60,000 nt of DNA from Takakia lepidozioides (Eukaryota; Streptophyta; Takakiopsida; Takakiales; Takakiaceae): contig CM060732.1 in NCBI GenBank assembly GCA_030704615.1, forward strand, positions 16,308,001 to 16,368,000, in the 5' to 3' direction. The number at the start of each line of letters is the position of its first letter. Within the stretch, counting starts at the first letter, position 1. This document shows positions 34,750 to 46,058 of this stretch, piece by piece. The notes beneath the pieces are model-generated. The model saw only the letters and a program-made list of their open reading frames with translations, was not told the origin of the DNA and did no database searches. Both the position numbers and the translations under genes were made by a program.

Positions 34750-37274
34750 ATGACTACCACGCCAGCGGTTGTGGCAGCCCCTAATCACAGCATACAATCA
34801 TCTCTCTCATCTTCCTCTTCATTCGACACACGGCGGTTGAATACCAAAAGGATTGCTGCAATCACTACTATCCACACTCACCCCTGTGTCCGGGTAAGGG
34901 CAGGCTCCGAGGGGGAGACGCCAGCGTTACATCACGCAGAGACCATCCGGAGGCCTGTACTGCGGCGAAAGAAACCTTCGCCATCTCCAGCTGAACCCAT
35001 AGCTGAAGCCGAGGAGGGTTCCGCTCTGCAAACGGTGATGGTAGAAGAGGATGGTGTCTCACTGGAGGGCGTGGCCAAGGTGGACCGTGAAGACAACTTG
35101 GCTCGACCTTCTTGGGGGTAAGTTCTCTCCAGATTCCCCCTCTTCCCTACTACCAAGGTTTATTTATACTGCTCTTATATGCTTGCAGCTGTCTCTACTG
35201 AAGATTTTGCAGTGCACATGCAAAGGTACAGTGAACCACCGTTGTTCTCTGATAGCAGCCATCAATTTTGGAGATCTTAGTTTTCCGATCACCAAGAACA
35301 ATTTGGATTTGAATTTAAGGGGTGTACAGAAAGAGTACTTGCAAATTCGTGACAGAAGGCTTCAACACTCCACACTTGAATTTGAAATTCATCTTTGGAG
35401 TTATCTGGAAAACATTGTTGTTTCTCTTGCAAGACACACTGGTAACTTACCAGTGCGACTTGTGCTGGAGAAACAGCAATGTTTTCGAGATAACTCTAAA
35501 GTGTCATGACAGCAGTAGGAGACTTTAGAGGAGCACAGATTTTTCGAAGAATACGAGCAAGAGTGGGCTTTTCTTTTTTACCTTGGCTGCTTTGCTTGTA
35601 TGCTTTCTATGTCTTGCTGACCCCCTTATAGGTTTTTAGATTTGTAGGGTCCAAACTATTGTGGCTGAGTATCCTAAGGTGTTATGTTACAGTAAGATTA
35701 GGCTCTACTTGGGGTCAGTAAGGTTTGTAGGTTCGAGAAGCTCAGTGTTTTGGTGCAGGCGGATAGGTTTGCTGGCCGGGGGGGACATACTGGCTCTTGT
35801 CACCTTTGCAGCCATTGGACGGTTTAGCCATGGCATGTCAGTTCTGGATTGGGATGCAGTACGCACTGCAGATCCTTTTATCGCAGGTCTGTTTACTGCT
35901 TTTCAGAAGTGCTCAATGTTGTAATTAGGCCCCCCATTACTTATCCTTCCAAAAAGATTACTCTATCCGTTGGGTCGTTGGTTAGAATCCAACCTAGAGA
36001 GTTAAATAAGTAAGCTGCTTCTATTTATAGTTTCTATGATCTGACATGGCAATAACTATTCCTTTTCTGCAGCATCGCTATAGACCCAGGTATACTTTCT
36101 GCTATTGTGCAACAAAAACACATCACCGAGCAAATTAACACCGAATATGGAGAATGAAACCTACTCATTTAGAGGTAAATTATAAACCGCTAAAAGCCGT
36201 GGTATCATATGAACCTCAACAAAACGAGCTGACGGAAGAAATTACGCAAGCCTCCCAAATCCGCCTACTCGAAGCAGAGCTGGCAACAGTAAAGCACTCC
36301 TTCTGGATAGATGCATGGGACAGAGGGCGCACTTATTCAGATAACTGTGCTTCTCTTTGCTCCATCTGGAATGATTCTATGGCCTCAAGTCTGTGACATG
36401 GAAATATCAAATGTACTCTTATCTCTCTCTTACAAAACACACTAAATTCACAGTCTGCCTAAATCTGGATGGATGTACTCCCTTGTGGACCCAGAGCACT
36501 TCACCTGTTGGGAACTGACTTATGAGTAACTGCTGTTATCTTTCCCACTTCCCCGCTATCTCTCACTCACATATTGACCTTCTCACGCCAAAACTACCAC
36601 CATCTTGCACAGTCAGGCTTAGATGTAGGATTTGATTCTTGTTCATTTTTATTCTGAAATATTCTCCTGAATTTGATGTCCATTAATCTTCGTTAGAGCA
36701 CAGGGTGGCTGTTGGGGTCATATTTCTTGGGGGGCTATGGGCCTGAAGGCCAAGGCTTGAAGGGTCTCTCCTCCGCTGCTATTGCTGCTGCCAAATCGTG
36801 GGCAGTGGGTGTTCCTGTGAGCTTGCCCGGTCCTTTCTCAAAATTGTGACAGTTGCATGTTCTTTGTGTATGTTTGCACTTTTGCCATGCCTCTTGGAAT
36901 CATGAAGATGACTTGGATATAATCACATAGAGACTCTAAATCTTGGAGAGGATATGGGATGGGGTGAGACAGCTAGGGCTTGCAATCAGGGGCCTTGCAA
37001 CTGGCCATGTGCCTCCACAGTCCTTCATTCTGTTGTCCTTGGGCAGTTTGTTGGTCCTCATGGTTGGTTGGCGAAGCACATTTACATGGATCTTCCCTAA
37101 TGACGAAAAGAGCTTGGAGAAAACGACAGGCAACCGGCAAGGGGGTGTGTTGGAGTTTTTTGAGGTACAGTTTCTTTCTGCCTGTTGACATTTGCTTCAT
37201 TAGTTGTGTTCATCTCTCATCTCTTGAGGTTGAGGAACTTCCTTCCCTCTTGGCTCTTGCAGATGGGTGGATAG
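34750..37274 (+). CDS. DUF3054 family protein, probably plastid-targeted, five exons
   Basis: Exons 34750-35117, 35759-35886, 36704-36816, 36973-37164 and 37263-37274 join with GT-AG introns into 813 nt, exactly 271 codons with the stop. The first 70 or so residues are Ser/Thr/Arg-rich with few acids, like a chloroplast transit peptide. An acidic linker follows, then the DUF3054 membrane domain: LLAGGDILALVTFAAIGRFS, TADPFIAGW across the exon 2/3 join, YFLGGYGPEGQG, AAKSWAVGVP joined to LGLAIRG, and FILLSLGSLLVLMVGW. Two to four membrane segments are likely. The family is conserved in plants and has no established function. The tiny last exon is the least certain; reading through the donor at 37164 gives a slightly different C-terminus. 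Confidence 0.85.
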
Positions 37275-37689
37275 CGGGTTAGGAGGTGAGTGGAGGATAG
37301 ACAGGGTGTGACACAGTGTTTAGGCATTGCTCCAAGAGTGTCAAGAGGATATGCTCTCATTGAGGACAGGGGGCAACATGGAGAGAGACTGAAAAAGGAG
37401 GTGACTGACCAGCATGTGGTGGAATTGTGTCACAGCTTCTGAGTTCACTTGTAAGGAGATGGTAGGACTTTGCAGAACCAAAGCCACAAGCAAGGGCATC
37501 AAATCAATCGAAGCCATTACATGTGGTGTCTGCCTGTTGTAGGGTCTCAGGATCCATTGGTAGCGTGGACTGGAAGGTCTTGCATGTGGCCTCTGGCCTC
37601 TGGCCTCTTACTTACCACTTGCCCCATAGATTGTCATACTCCCACTCTGTTTGGTAAAGGTGAGCTTAATGACTCGCACATCTTGTAGT
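37275..37689. other. Probable 3' flank of the DUF3054 gene
   Basis: No gene or repeat could be supported here. It contains short G-rich direct repeats and CCTCTGGCCTCTGGCCTC at about 37590-37610. Confidence 0.4.
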
Positions 37690-38290
37690 GTCTTTAATTT
37701 AATGTTTCTTTGGTGTTCCACACGAGGCACAGGTGTTATCACTCTTCAATTCAATAACATCTGGCAAGTCTGGGGTAGGCTTCGCCAGTTTCTGAAAAAG
37801 AGTCCCACTACTTCATACTATGAAACTCTCAGGCAGCATCTTTTCCTCAACACCAACAAACTAAGTAGCCAACAAAAAGTCCAGGCTAAACGATGGTCTG
37901 CCTGGGACTCCTCCGGAATCAGCCAAGTCAACAATATTTGGTTTTTGGATGACCTCAGAAGCATTGAATCCATTGCACAAGTGGTGGGCAGATCAAGGGC
38001 AACACATGGCTATCAGGATTTGATTCAGAGCTTACCTCCTCAGTGGCTAGCGACCCTGCGCTCAGGCCCACAACACCTTTCCTCGAATTACTGGGCCCTT
38101 GCCATTCTTAATGGCCAGCTTACTATCCTTTTTGTCCAAGAATCTACTCAAAGCAACCATGTCACTTTTCCATTCAGCATTGACACTACATCATTAACCC
38201 TCACCCTCCTCTCTCGAAACCCTATCAATATCCCGCAGTCTGGCCCCTGGTCAAAACTTTCTATGGTAACTGGAATCAAAAACCTCTGAC
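37690..38290 (+). mobile_element. LINE ORF2 C-terminal fragment
   Basis: An open frame of about 200 codons reads VWGRLRQFLKK, ETLRQHLFLNTNKL, WDSSGISQVNNIWFLDD and LIQSLPPQW, the order seen between the RT thumb and the Cys/His end of LINE proteins. It ends at a TGA at 38287. A degenerate continuation may reach about 38740. Confidence 0.6.
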
Positions 38291-39189
38291 ACCTCTGGAC
38301 CTACTCTTAAACTATGACTCGAACACCAAGCAAAGATCTCTGAACTGCCCAGTCTTTGAAACCCTCAAGGGATCAACGCTTTGGCACTTATAGAAGGCTC
38401 GACGCAGGAAAACTTCTCGGGGGAAACTGCCACTATCTCTGCACTTCTGTCTAATGTCTTCTATGACCTGATACAGAGTCTCATAAAGTTTGGGCTAAAA
38501 CATGTGCAGACATCAGGCGAAACTCAAGGAACGCTGCAGCCATCCATGTAGGCTTCCAAAGCATCTGGGGCTTCCAAGGAATTATCTGCTTCAGCACCTC
38601 GTGGACGAATGTTCCTGGGCCGAGCTCCCTCCCCCGTGCTGGAGCGATCACCGAGTGACCCTCCACAGTATCGCCAGAGTTTGAACGGGATATGAACTGG
38701 AAGCACTTGAAACCAACAGCCAAGCCCTCACGGCTTCATTACAGATAGAGTAGCTTAGCATAGCAAAGGTCAATATCATACTTTTCACCATGACTCTTTC
38801 ATCATCTCTATCGCTCTCATGATGAGGCTCATTCACCATTAGATCCTCAGCGTATTGGATCACAAAACCTGACTATAGAGTTTCATGTAAAAGAAGTCAC
38901 ATGTTTCCATCAAATACCTCATGTTTCCTGTAAATTAAGCTATACAGGTTTACATCATGTTTACACTGTTTCTAGATGTTTCTCCTTCTCTAGGAGGTGC
39001 AGTTCACTTCCTCAGTGAACACAAGTGTGCCTTATGGTGTAATAGGGGTTTTAATTTTTTTCCCCAAATAATCTTAATAATAATATAATATAATATAATA
39101 TATATAAATCAGGGCACTGTCCAAAAAGGTCAATGCCTGTCGGAAGCAAACGCAAGTCAGCATATGAACTAGTGCGATAAGTAGGGTTG

Positions 39190-39880
39190 GGGTCACTAGT
39201 ACATATTAACGTTTTAATGACTATGGATATCACTGCATTTGCAGTGATAAGTGCTTTTACGACTACCTCGATCTACAGTGACAAACACGAAGTCAGTTCT
39301 ACCATGACTACGGAGTGATAAGTGTGAAGTCATGGTCATCACTGAGGACGTGGCATCGGATAGTGATGCAGGGTTTGGTGATGTAGTCATAACAGAAATA
39401 ATTACACGACTGTAAGTTATGACTACATCACTACAGCATTCCGCCTACATGGAGAGGCTTGTGCATGACACGTGGGATCCTTGGGATTTGACATGTGTGA
39501 CCATATGGTACAGTGGACTACACGACTCCACGACTACATGTCATGACTAACATGATAACTACATTACTACAGAAGTCCGCCTACATGAATAGTTGTTTGC
39601 GTGACACACGTAATCCCTCTTCTATGTCACGTGTCCAAATCGTGGGATGGAGTATAGTGATGCAGGCGTAACTTTATGACTACATGACTACATTGTGTGA
39701 CTACACTGATGAATACATAACTACTCAGTACATCGCTGAGGATGACATGTGGCACATTTCCTGAATACATGTATGACTACATTACTATGGGTGTGACTAT
39801 ATCACTACAACACTACAGATGCCACGTGGTCTTGTTGGAGTATGTGTGAATGACACGTGTAGGTCATGTAGATTTTAATA
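39190..39880. repeat. Repeat block with GACTACAT(T/C)ACTACA words, possibly a CACTA-type end or MITE
   Basis: Multiple copies of ACTACATCACTACAG, ATGACTACAT and their reverse GTGATGTAGTCAT, with two tandem larger units (CCGCCTACATG at 39439 and 39569) each followed by an ACACGTGG/ACACACGT G-box-like word. GTCACTAGTACAT at 39190 could be an edge. Subterminal repeats of this kind are seen in CACTA elements, but neither a terminal inverted repeat pair nor a transposase was found. Confidence 0.4.
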
Positions 39881-40058
39881 TATTATTCAATTTCAAATGA
39901 CTAATTTAAATAGTAAATTAAAGTAAATTAATATGAAATTTAAACAAACCATGTGGAGCTCTCATAAGCACAGCAATTGGCAAAGCAATTGGCCCTCTAT
40001 ATCAAGACACACCCCCTCTGCCGGAAAGGAGAGCCTGCATTAATCTTCCAATGACCAA

Positions 40059-40558
40059 NNNNNNNNNNNNNNNNNNNNNNNNNNNNNNNNNNNNNNNNNN
40101 NNNNNNNNNNNNNNNNNNNNNNNNNNNNNNNNNNNNNNNNNNNNNNNNNNNNNNNNNNNNNNNNNNNNNNNNNNNNNNNNNNNNNNNNNNNNNNNNNNNN
40201 NNNNNNNNNNNNNNNNNNNNNNNNNNNNNNNNNNNNNNNNNNNNNNNNNNNNNNNNNNNNNNNNNNNNNNNNNNNNNNNNNNNNNNNNNNNNNNNNNNNN
40301 NNNNNNNNNNNNNNNNNNNNNNNNNNNNNNNNNNNNNNNNNNNNNNNNNNNNNNNNNNNNNNNNNNNNNNNNNNNNNNNNNNNNNNNNNNNNNNNNNNNN
40401 NNNNNNNNNNNNNNNNNNNNNNNNNNNNNNNNNNNNNNNNNNNNNNNNNNNNNNNNNNNNNNNNNNNNNNNNNNNNNNNNNNNNNNNNNNNNNNNNNNNN
40501 NNNNNNNNNNNNNNNNNNNNNNNNNNNNNNNNNNNNNNNNNNNNNNNNNNNNNNNNNN
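40059..40558. other. Assembly gap (500 N)
   Basis: Exactly 500 N, a conventional placeholder, so the true distance is unknown. The upstream part of G2 copy a, including its Gag, protease and 5' LTR, would lie in or beyond it. Confidence 1.
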
Positions 40559-41500
40559 CAGAGGGATGAGACTGCACGACGCGTTTCACTTCGCCATGTT
40601 GCTCAGTTGGTGCAGCGGTACCCTGAGTTGTTTTGTCGGTGTCTGCAATTTGTGGATATCAGCAGGCCTTGCCAGCAGACATTTCGTTGCTGGGGGCGCA
40701 GGATTTGGAGCGGTTGGCTCCATTGATCTTGTAGTTGGGCAGGTTGGCCCTGCCAAGGGCATTCATCAGCCGGGCATGGCAATGGATTGCGAGACTCGAG
40801 GTCGGGTCTGTTTTGGGAGATGGTGCGGGTTTTGCGCCACTTGCAGCTTCATCAAGCTGTATCTCCAGCATACATCTTGGAGAATGTGCCACTGATGGGC
40901 GATTCTCGGGCCAGGGGTGATGGCCAGTGTGCATCAAGTCCGGTCGTGGCTTGGGTCAGCAGTGTTGCTAGATGCAGCTACAGTGGGGTCACGGGCTCAT
41001 CGTCCACGGCTATGGTGGACTAACTTGATGCCACCCGCACTGCTCAAGCGTGCATTTGATGGGGTGCAGCGGCCAGCACATCTCACAGTGGATAACATTC
41101 TGGACACAGGGAGGCAGTCTCAGCGTGTGAGACACGATGACCGTTCGCCTTTGGCAGTGGTCAACAAGGTGGGTCAACCACGAGCAGCATTACCTACACT
41201 GCTCAGCTTCCCAGGATCGCATGCTTTCCGGGATAGTGGACCTGGCCTCCTGTGGGGATGCTCAGTTGCAGCAGTTAGTGGAGCCTAATGCTGACGAGCG
41301 TGAGCGGGCAATGGGTTTTACCACTGGTACCACGGCGGTGTCGTCTCTTTCTGAGGCATCACGTCGTCAAGTGTTGGGGCAAGCAATGGATCTCAATTGC
41401 TTGACCTGGATTATCAGCTTGGCTTGGCTGAGCAACGCAGAGTCGGAGTACACTTCCCTCAATGGTCTCTCTGCCTACCGAGACGGTACAGGCAGTGAGT
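40559..41500 (+). pseudogene. DNA cytosine-5 methyltransferase domain (DNMT3/DRM-like) in retroelement G2a
   Basis: Right after the gap, RDETARRV resembles motif II. Motif IV follows as WPCQGHSSAGHG (40745-40780), with the catalytic Cys codon at 40751 and an SGLFWEMVRVL helix after it. Motif VI is YILENVPLMGD (40871-40903), with the ENV triad. After a frameshift near 40912, RAHRPRLWWTNL (about 41000) resembles the RARYFWGNLP motif VIII of DNMT3. After another near 41250, ERERAMGF and SRRQVLGQAMDLN (about 41300-41400) match motifs IX-X. The order is linear, not rearranged as in DRM. Motif I is in the gap. At least three frameshifts and a stop make this copy inactive. It runs in the same direction as, and directly upstream of, the RT. 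Confidence 0.8.
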
Positions 41501-41719
41501 GGGGGCGAGCATGTGAGGACCACAGGGTGCATGCATCCATGCACACGTGGAGTGGGAGATGCTCGAGGTTCAGAAGGAGTTGGCAGCCAAGGCGGCTGTG
41601 ATGGATGAGGTTGGGGATTCTTCTCGGGTGAGGAGGTCCTCAAGGATGAGATGATGGGGCAGGATGAGGCCTTGTCATTGACTGAGCAGGCAGGGAGTAC
41701 TGCTCAAGAGATTGCAACA

Positions 41720-42740
41720 TAGCAACCACTGGACGCGTCCTCTACCTCTAAGCCCACTGGACTTAAGGTTGCAGTTACAGAGGACAATTGGGAGCCTGAC
41801 ATTGGACCCATTGTCACCGGAGGAGAGAGACGACGTATACGGCGGTTCCTGAGGGCTTACAGGAATTGCTTTGCCTTCAGTTTGAAGGACTTGGGAGCAC
41901 TGAAGGGTCAAGAGATCCGTATTGAGTTGGCCACTGACACGCCAATCTTTCGGAGACCCTATAGATACAGTGACATGGAGAGGTCTTTGATTCAGATGAG
42001 GACTCAAGATCTCTGGGAGGCAGGTTTGGTGGAGCTCTCTGGTGGAGAGTATGCTTCAGCCACAGTGATGCCAGCCAAGAAGGATGTCTATGGCAATTGG
42101 ACGGAAAGACGTATGTGCGGTGATTACCGGCCTGTAAATCGTCAGACCAAGTCCGATAAGTATGCCATGCCAACACCAGTGGAGATCTTTGATGCCATCG
42201 GGCATGCTAAAGGTCTTTAGCACTTTGGATTTACGATCCGGATATCACCAGTTGCCAATCAAAGAGGCGAACAAGCAGAAGACGCATTCTGGGGGATCAA
42301 TGAGCACGGCAAGGATTGCCTATATCAGTGGCGGTTCTTATCATTTGGGCTTAAGAATGCTCCTGCAGAGTTTTCAGAGAGTCATGGATAGGATTCTAGC
42401 AGGGGTGGACTTTGCTCGGTGCTACATAGATGACATCATCATCTTTAGTGTTACGATGGAGGAGCATGAGAGACACCTTCAGGTGGTATTGGAGCGCTTG
42501 AGAGCGCACGGATTGAAGTTGCATCCGGGGAAGTGCAAGTTTTTCCACAACCAGATTGAGTATCTGGGTCACATGATATATCCTGGAGGATTGGGGGTAC
42601 AGCAGACTAAGGTAGAGGCCATTGCACAAATTCCACGCCCCACGGATGTGAGCCGAGTTCGAGCTTTCATGGGGTTGGCAAACTATTATAGACGGTTTGT
42701 CAAGGGATTTAGTACCATTGCAAAGGCTCTAACAAGCTGA
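41720..42740 (+). pseudogene. G2a reverse transcriptase
   Basis: RT of the Ty3/gypsy type: RPYRYSDMER and MPAKKDVYGNW at the N-terminus (about 41950-42110), CGDYRPVNRQT (42117), then a 1-bp insertion near 42213, [11 protein letters not shown] (about 42227), SFGLKNAPAEFQRVMDRIL (about 42341), the catalytic YIDD (42424), and LGHMIYPGG (about 42565) leading to the connection domain. A TAG at 41720 lies just upstream. The linker to the methyltransferase domain is about 200 codons and decayed. Confidence 0.9.
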
Positions 42741-43047
42741 CCAAGGTGGACAGGAGTGGCAGTGGGAAGATGAGCAGGAACGAGCTTTTCAAGAGCTCAA
42801 GGCGAGGTTGACCTCGGCACCTATCCTGAGACGACCTATCAGGGGGCGTCCCTTTCAGCTGCATACGGATTGGAGCATGCTGGGGCTTGGAGCGGTGCTC
42901 ACATAGGTGGATGATGAGGGAAGAGAGTTCGTAGTGGCTTATGCTAGCCGCTCGAACAACGCTGCAGAGGCTAAATACAGCTCATATGAGGGAGAGTGCT
43001 TAGCTGCAGTGTGGACCGTGGCACACTTCAGGTGCTATCTATACGGC
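42741..43047 (+). pseudogene. G2a RNase H, N-terminal part
   Basis: Contains LHTDWSMLGLGAVLT (Asp, about 42862), a TAG at 42904 where other elements usually have Gln, VVAYASRSNNAAEAKYSSYE and GECLAAVWT (Glu). It leads into the internally duplicated segment that carries the next acidic residue. Confidence 0.8.
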
Positions 43048-43911
43048 AATCTCTTCACCCTTGTCACGGATCACTAGCCACTCAAGTGGTTGATGGAGTC
43101 AGACAAGCTTATGGGGAAGCTTGCACGGTGGGCACTCATACTCCAGGAGTATGACTTTCAGGTTGTGCATCGACCGGGTTTGGTCAATCGGGATGCGGAT
43201 GGATTGAGTCGCAATCCATGCACGAGCCAGCAAGATGACACTGGAGCTCGGTGGCATGGTGAGACGGACGAGGAGATGATGCCGGGATGGCATGCATCTG
43301 CCTTTTTGTGTATCTTGGCATCAGGAGGTCAGGTTGGACCTACAACAGGGATGACTGTAGACAGAGTGTCTGAGGACCCTGAGGCTAGTGATGAGCCAGG
43401 TGGTACCAGAGATATACATGAGGATTCGGCTGTGTTGGACTACCTCCGTACTGGAGACAGGGCAGCCACTATGACTGCCAATCTTTTCACCCTTGTCACG
43501 GATCACCAGCCACTCAAGTGGTTGATGGAGTCAGACAAGCTTACGGGGAAGCTTGCACGGTGGGCACTCATACTCCAGGAGTATGACTTTCAGGTTATGC
43601 ATCGACCAGGTTTGGTCAATCGGGATGCGGATGGATTGAGTCGCAATCCATGCATGAGCCAGCAGGATGACACAGGAGCTCGGTGGCATGGTGAGACGGA
43701 CGAGGAGATGGTGCCGGGATGGCACGCATCTGTATTTTTGTGTATCTTGGCATCGGGAGGTCAGGTTGGACCTACAATAGGGATGACTGTAGATGGAGTG
43801 TCTGAGGACCCTGAGGCTAGTGATGAGCTAGGTGGTGCCAGAGATATACATGAGGATTCGGCTGTGTTGGACTACCTCCGCACGGGAGACACGGCAGCCA
43901 TTGTGACTGCC
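43048..43911 (+). repeat. 432-bp in-frame tandem duplication in G2a
   Basis: Bases 43048-43479 and 43480-43911 are near-identical direct copies of 144 codons, covering the end of RNase H (LFTLVTDH-PLKWLMESDK), the ARWALILQEYDFQV...HRPGLVNRDADGLSRNP segment and the linker to integrase. Copy 1 has a TAG at 43075, and copy 2 has CAG there. G2 copy b has a single copy, so the duplication is specific to this insertion. Confidence 0.9.
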
Positions 43912-45145
43912 AGGGAGAGGGATCGGATCCTGCAACGAGCCAAGAGGTTCAAGTGGGAGGGGATACACCTACTTCGAGTGTGGGAGGATGGTCGGATGAG
44001 GATTGTGCCTCACCCCACACAGCGTGCACGGTTAGTGCGGCATGCCCATGAGGAATTGGGGCATTTTGGAGTGCGACGCACTCACAGTTTACTGCAGGGG
44101 CAGTATTGGTGGCGTGGTATGCATACAGAGGTGCAACAGTTCGTGGCTAGGTGCATGGTGTGTGACAGGGTGCGTGCTTCATTCAACGCCCCTATACCAC
44201 AGTTGCATCATTTACCAATCATGGGATTGGGCTATAGGTGGAGTCTTGACTTCGCAGGACCGTTGCCACTGACTATGCGCCACCACAGATATGTGTTGGT
44301 GATGGTGGAGCACTTCTCCAAGTGGATTGAGTTGGTTCCATTGCCTGACAAGGCTAGTGAGGGGGCTGCGTATGCATTCTAGGATCGTGTGCTTAGCCGA
44401 TTTGGTGCTCCAGCTGAGGTACTCACGGACCAAGGGAGAGAGTTCTTGGGGGAGTTTCAGGCTTTTGTGTGATAAAGCCTTGATAGGCCACCGCACCACT
44501 TCTCGGGATCATCCTGAGGCCGATGGCTTAGCAGAGAGAGTTGTTCAGACGGTGAAGAGGGGTTTGCGCAAGTATGGCTTGCAGAAGGGACACCTAGGAG
44601 ATTGGGATCTTCAGGTTCCTTGGTTAGCCATGGGCTACAGGTTCAGCAAACAAGCATCACTTGCCTCCTTCTCACCATATTTCCTTCTCTTTGGCCGAGA
44701 GCCGGATTTGCCTGCAGCCATTCGTAGGGACACTGCTCAAGTCCTTAACCTTGACGACCCGGACGTGTGGGTACGTGCATGTGATCAGCGTACAGAGTTG
44801 TTCAAGAAAGTCATGCCCATGGCTTTTGAGAACCTTGCCATTGCACAGCACCGTGATACGTTGAGGTATGCCACTATACGTGGTGGAGGATATCGTCCTG
44901 GGGTTCAGAGGTTTAGCCCTAGTGACTATGTTTATTTGCAGCAGACTGCTCCTACGACTCTGGATGTTACTGCAGGGCGTGTTATTCTGAGGGTTCGAGA
45001 GGTGTTGCCCTCAGGGGTCCTGATCTTGGAGGGTCGGGATGGCATGACTTGGAAGGACCATGTGCGTAATTGTGCGCCATGTCACCTTCCCAATGTCGAT
45101 GGCAGAGTTGACCCAAACTTGGTAGTGATACCTGCAGGTTTGAGG
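43912..45145 (+). pseudogene. G2a integrase
   Basis: Zinc-binding N-terminus with HEELGHFGVRRT (about 44047) and CMVCDR (about 44153). Core catalytic residues lie in WSLDFAGPLP (44240 region), VLTDQGREF (about 44419) and DGLAERVVQTVKRGL (about 44522). A TAG at 44380 (Leu in G2b) and a 1-bp frameshift near 44463 split it. The C-terminal part has FSPYFLLFGREPDLP, a tail with RRFSPGDYVYL-like residues, and a short beta-rich region before the PHD finger. Confidence 0.9.
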
Positions 45146-45289
45146 TGCATGCTCTGTGGGTCTGCCAAAGGGGCAGCCACCATGCTGGTGTGTGATCGAT
45201 GCTCAAGGGGTTGGCATATGGGATGCTTGACACCACCTCTTGAGAAGGTTCCTGACGGAGATTGGTTGTGTCCACACTGCTTGGGATAG
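45146..45289 (+). CDS. PHD finger at the C-terminus of the G2a polyprotein
   Basis: A complete Cys4-His-Cys3 PHD finger: CMLC, VCDRC, WHMGC and CPHC, with the LVCD and GWH residues typical of the family, in frame with the integrase tail and ending at a TAG (45287). PHD fingers bind histone H3 tails. It occupies the place where many plant gypsy elements have a chromodomain. I infer a role in integration targeting. Confidence 0.85.
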   Translation, partial: CMLCGSAKGAATMLVCDRCSRGWHMGCLTPPLEKVPDGDWLCPHCLG

Positions 45290-45534
45290 TGGCAGTGGAC
45301 ATGACTGGAGGCAGCTAACAAGACATGGGAGGCCAAGCTCATATGAGTCAATACATGAGATCCCAAGCTCAAGTTCACAGGTTGCAAGACGGCGACTAAC
45401 GATGGGGCAACTCTTGCACCCGGCCTCTTGATCTATCGAGTTTGAGTGTAGTAGGGATAGTGGTGGAGGACTTAGTGAGGCTATGGTCACTATCACATCT
45501 TGTGGCTACCTGGACTTAGAGGGACCTAAGCACC

Positions 45535-45549
45535 AGCTAGGGGGGCGAT
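45535..45549 (+). other. Probable polypurine tract of G2a
   Basis: GCTAGGGGGGCGAT immediately precedes the LTR start at 45550. G2b has the matching CCCCCCTAGC on the other strand (57182-57191). Confidence 0.6.
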
Positions 45550-46057
45550 TGTGTGGACTAGTGACTGCCATAGTGGGCAGCATAGTGGCAGCCTAGTGAC
45601 TGACTAGTTGTAGCCTAGTGGTTGGACTAGTGGTTGGACTAGTGGTAGACTAGTGGTATACTAGTGTGTGGTGTGCACATGTGTTGTGTGGTTTTTGGAC
45701 AGCGATGTAGTTGTGTAGCGATATGTATGCGCACGACAGCTGTCAAGTTATTTTACCACTAGTGTGAAACTAGCTAGGAAATAGCTAGCTTTTACATATT
45801 GACATTTGGGATTGGCCCAAGTGTCAATCCAGGGGTCAAGGCAGATTTAGGCCCTGAAGTGGTTATCTTCACGGCAAGCGCGGAAGGCTCATCTTTCTCG
45901 AGTTGAGCCTCACCGCGCCTAGCTATGGCGCCGTAGTGTGGATTCCCCATGGCGTGGGGTGCACTTGGCTTGACTTGTATTTGAGTGATGAGGTTATATA
46001 TGCATGAGTTTATGCTTCAGATTTGTGAGCTCGTGCTTGTATTCTTCTTCTTTATCA
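45550..46057 (+). repeat. 3' LTR of G2a
   Basis: About 508 bp starting TGTGTGGACTAG and ending TTTATCA. The first 120 bp are rich in CTAGTGG/GACTAGTGG words in tandem. The end is placed by the restart of the same sequence at 46059. Confidence 0.75.
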
Positions 46058-46058
46058 T

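Noticed and set aside
34191-34784. 197-codon ORF upstream of the DUF3054 start
   Set aside because: It overlaps the purine-rich upstream region in another frame, has low-complexity composition and no domain.
40002-40589. Open frames across the N gap
   Set aside because: They consist mainly of unknown bases and carry no information.
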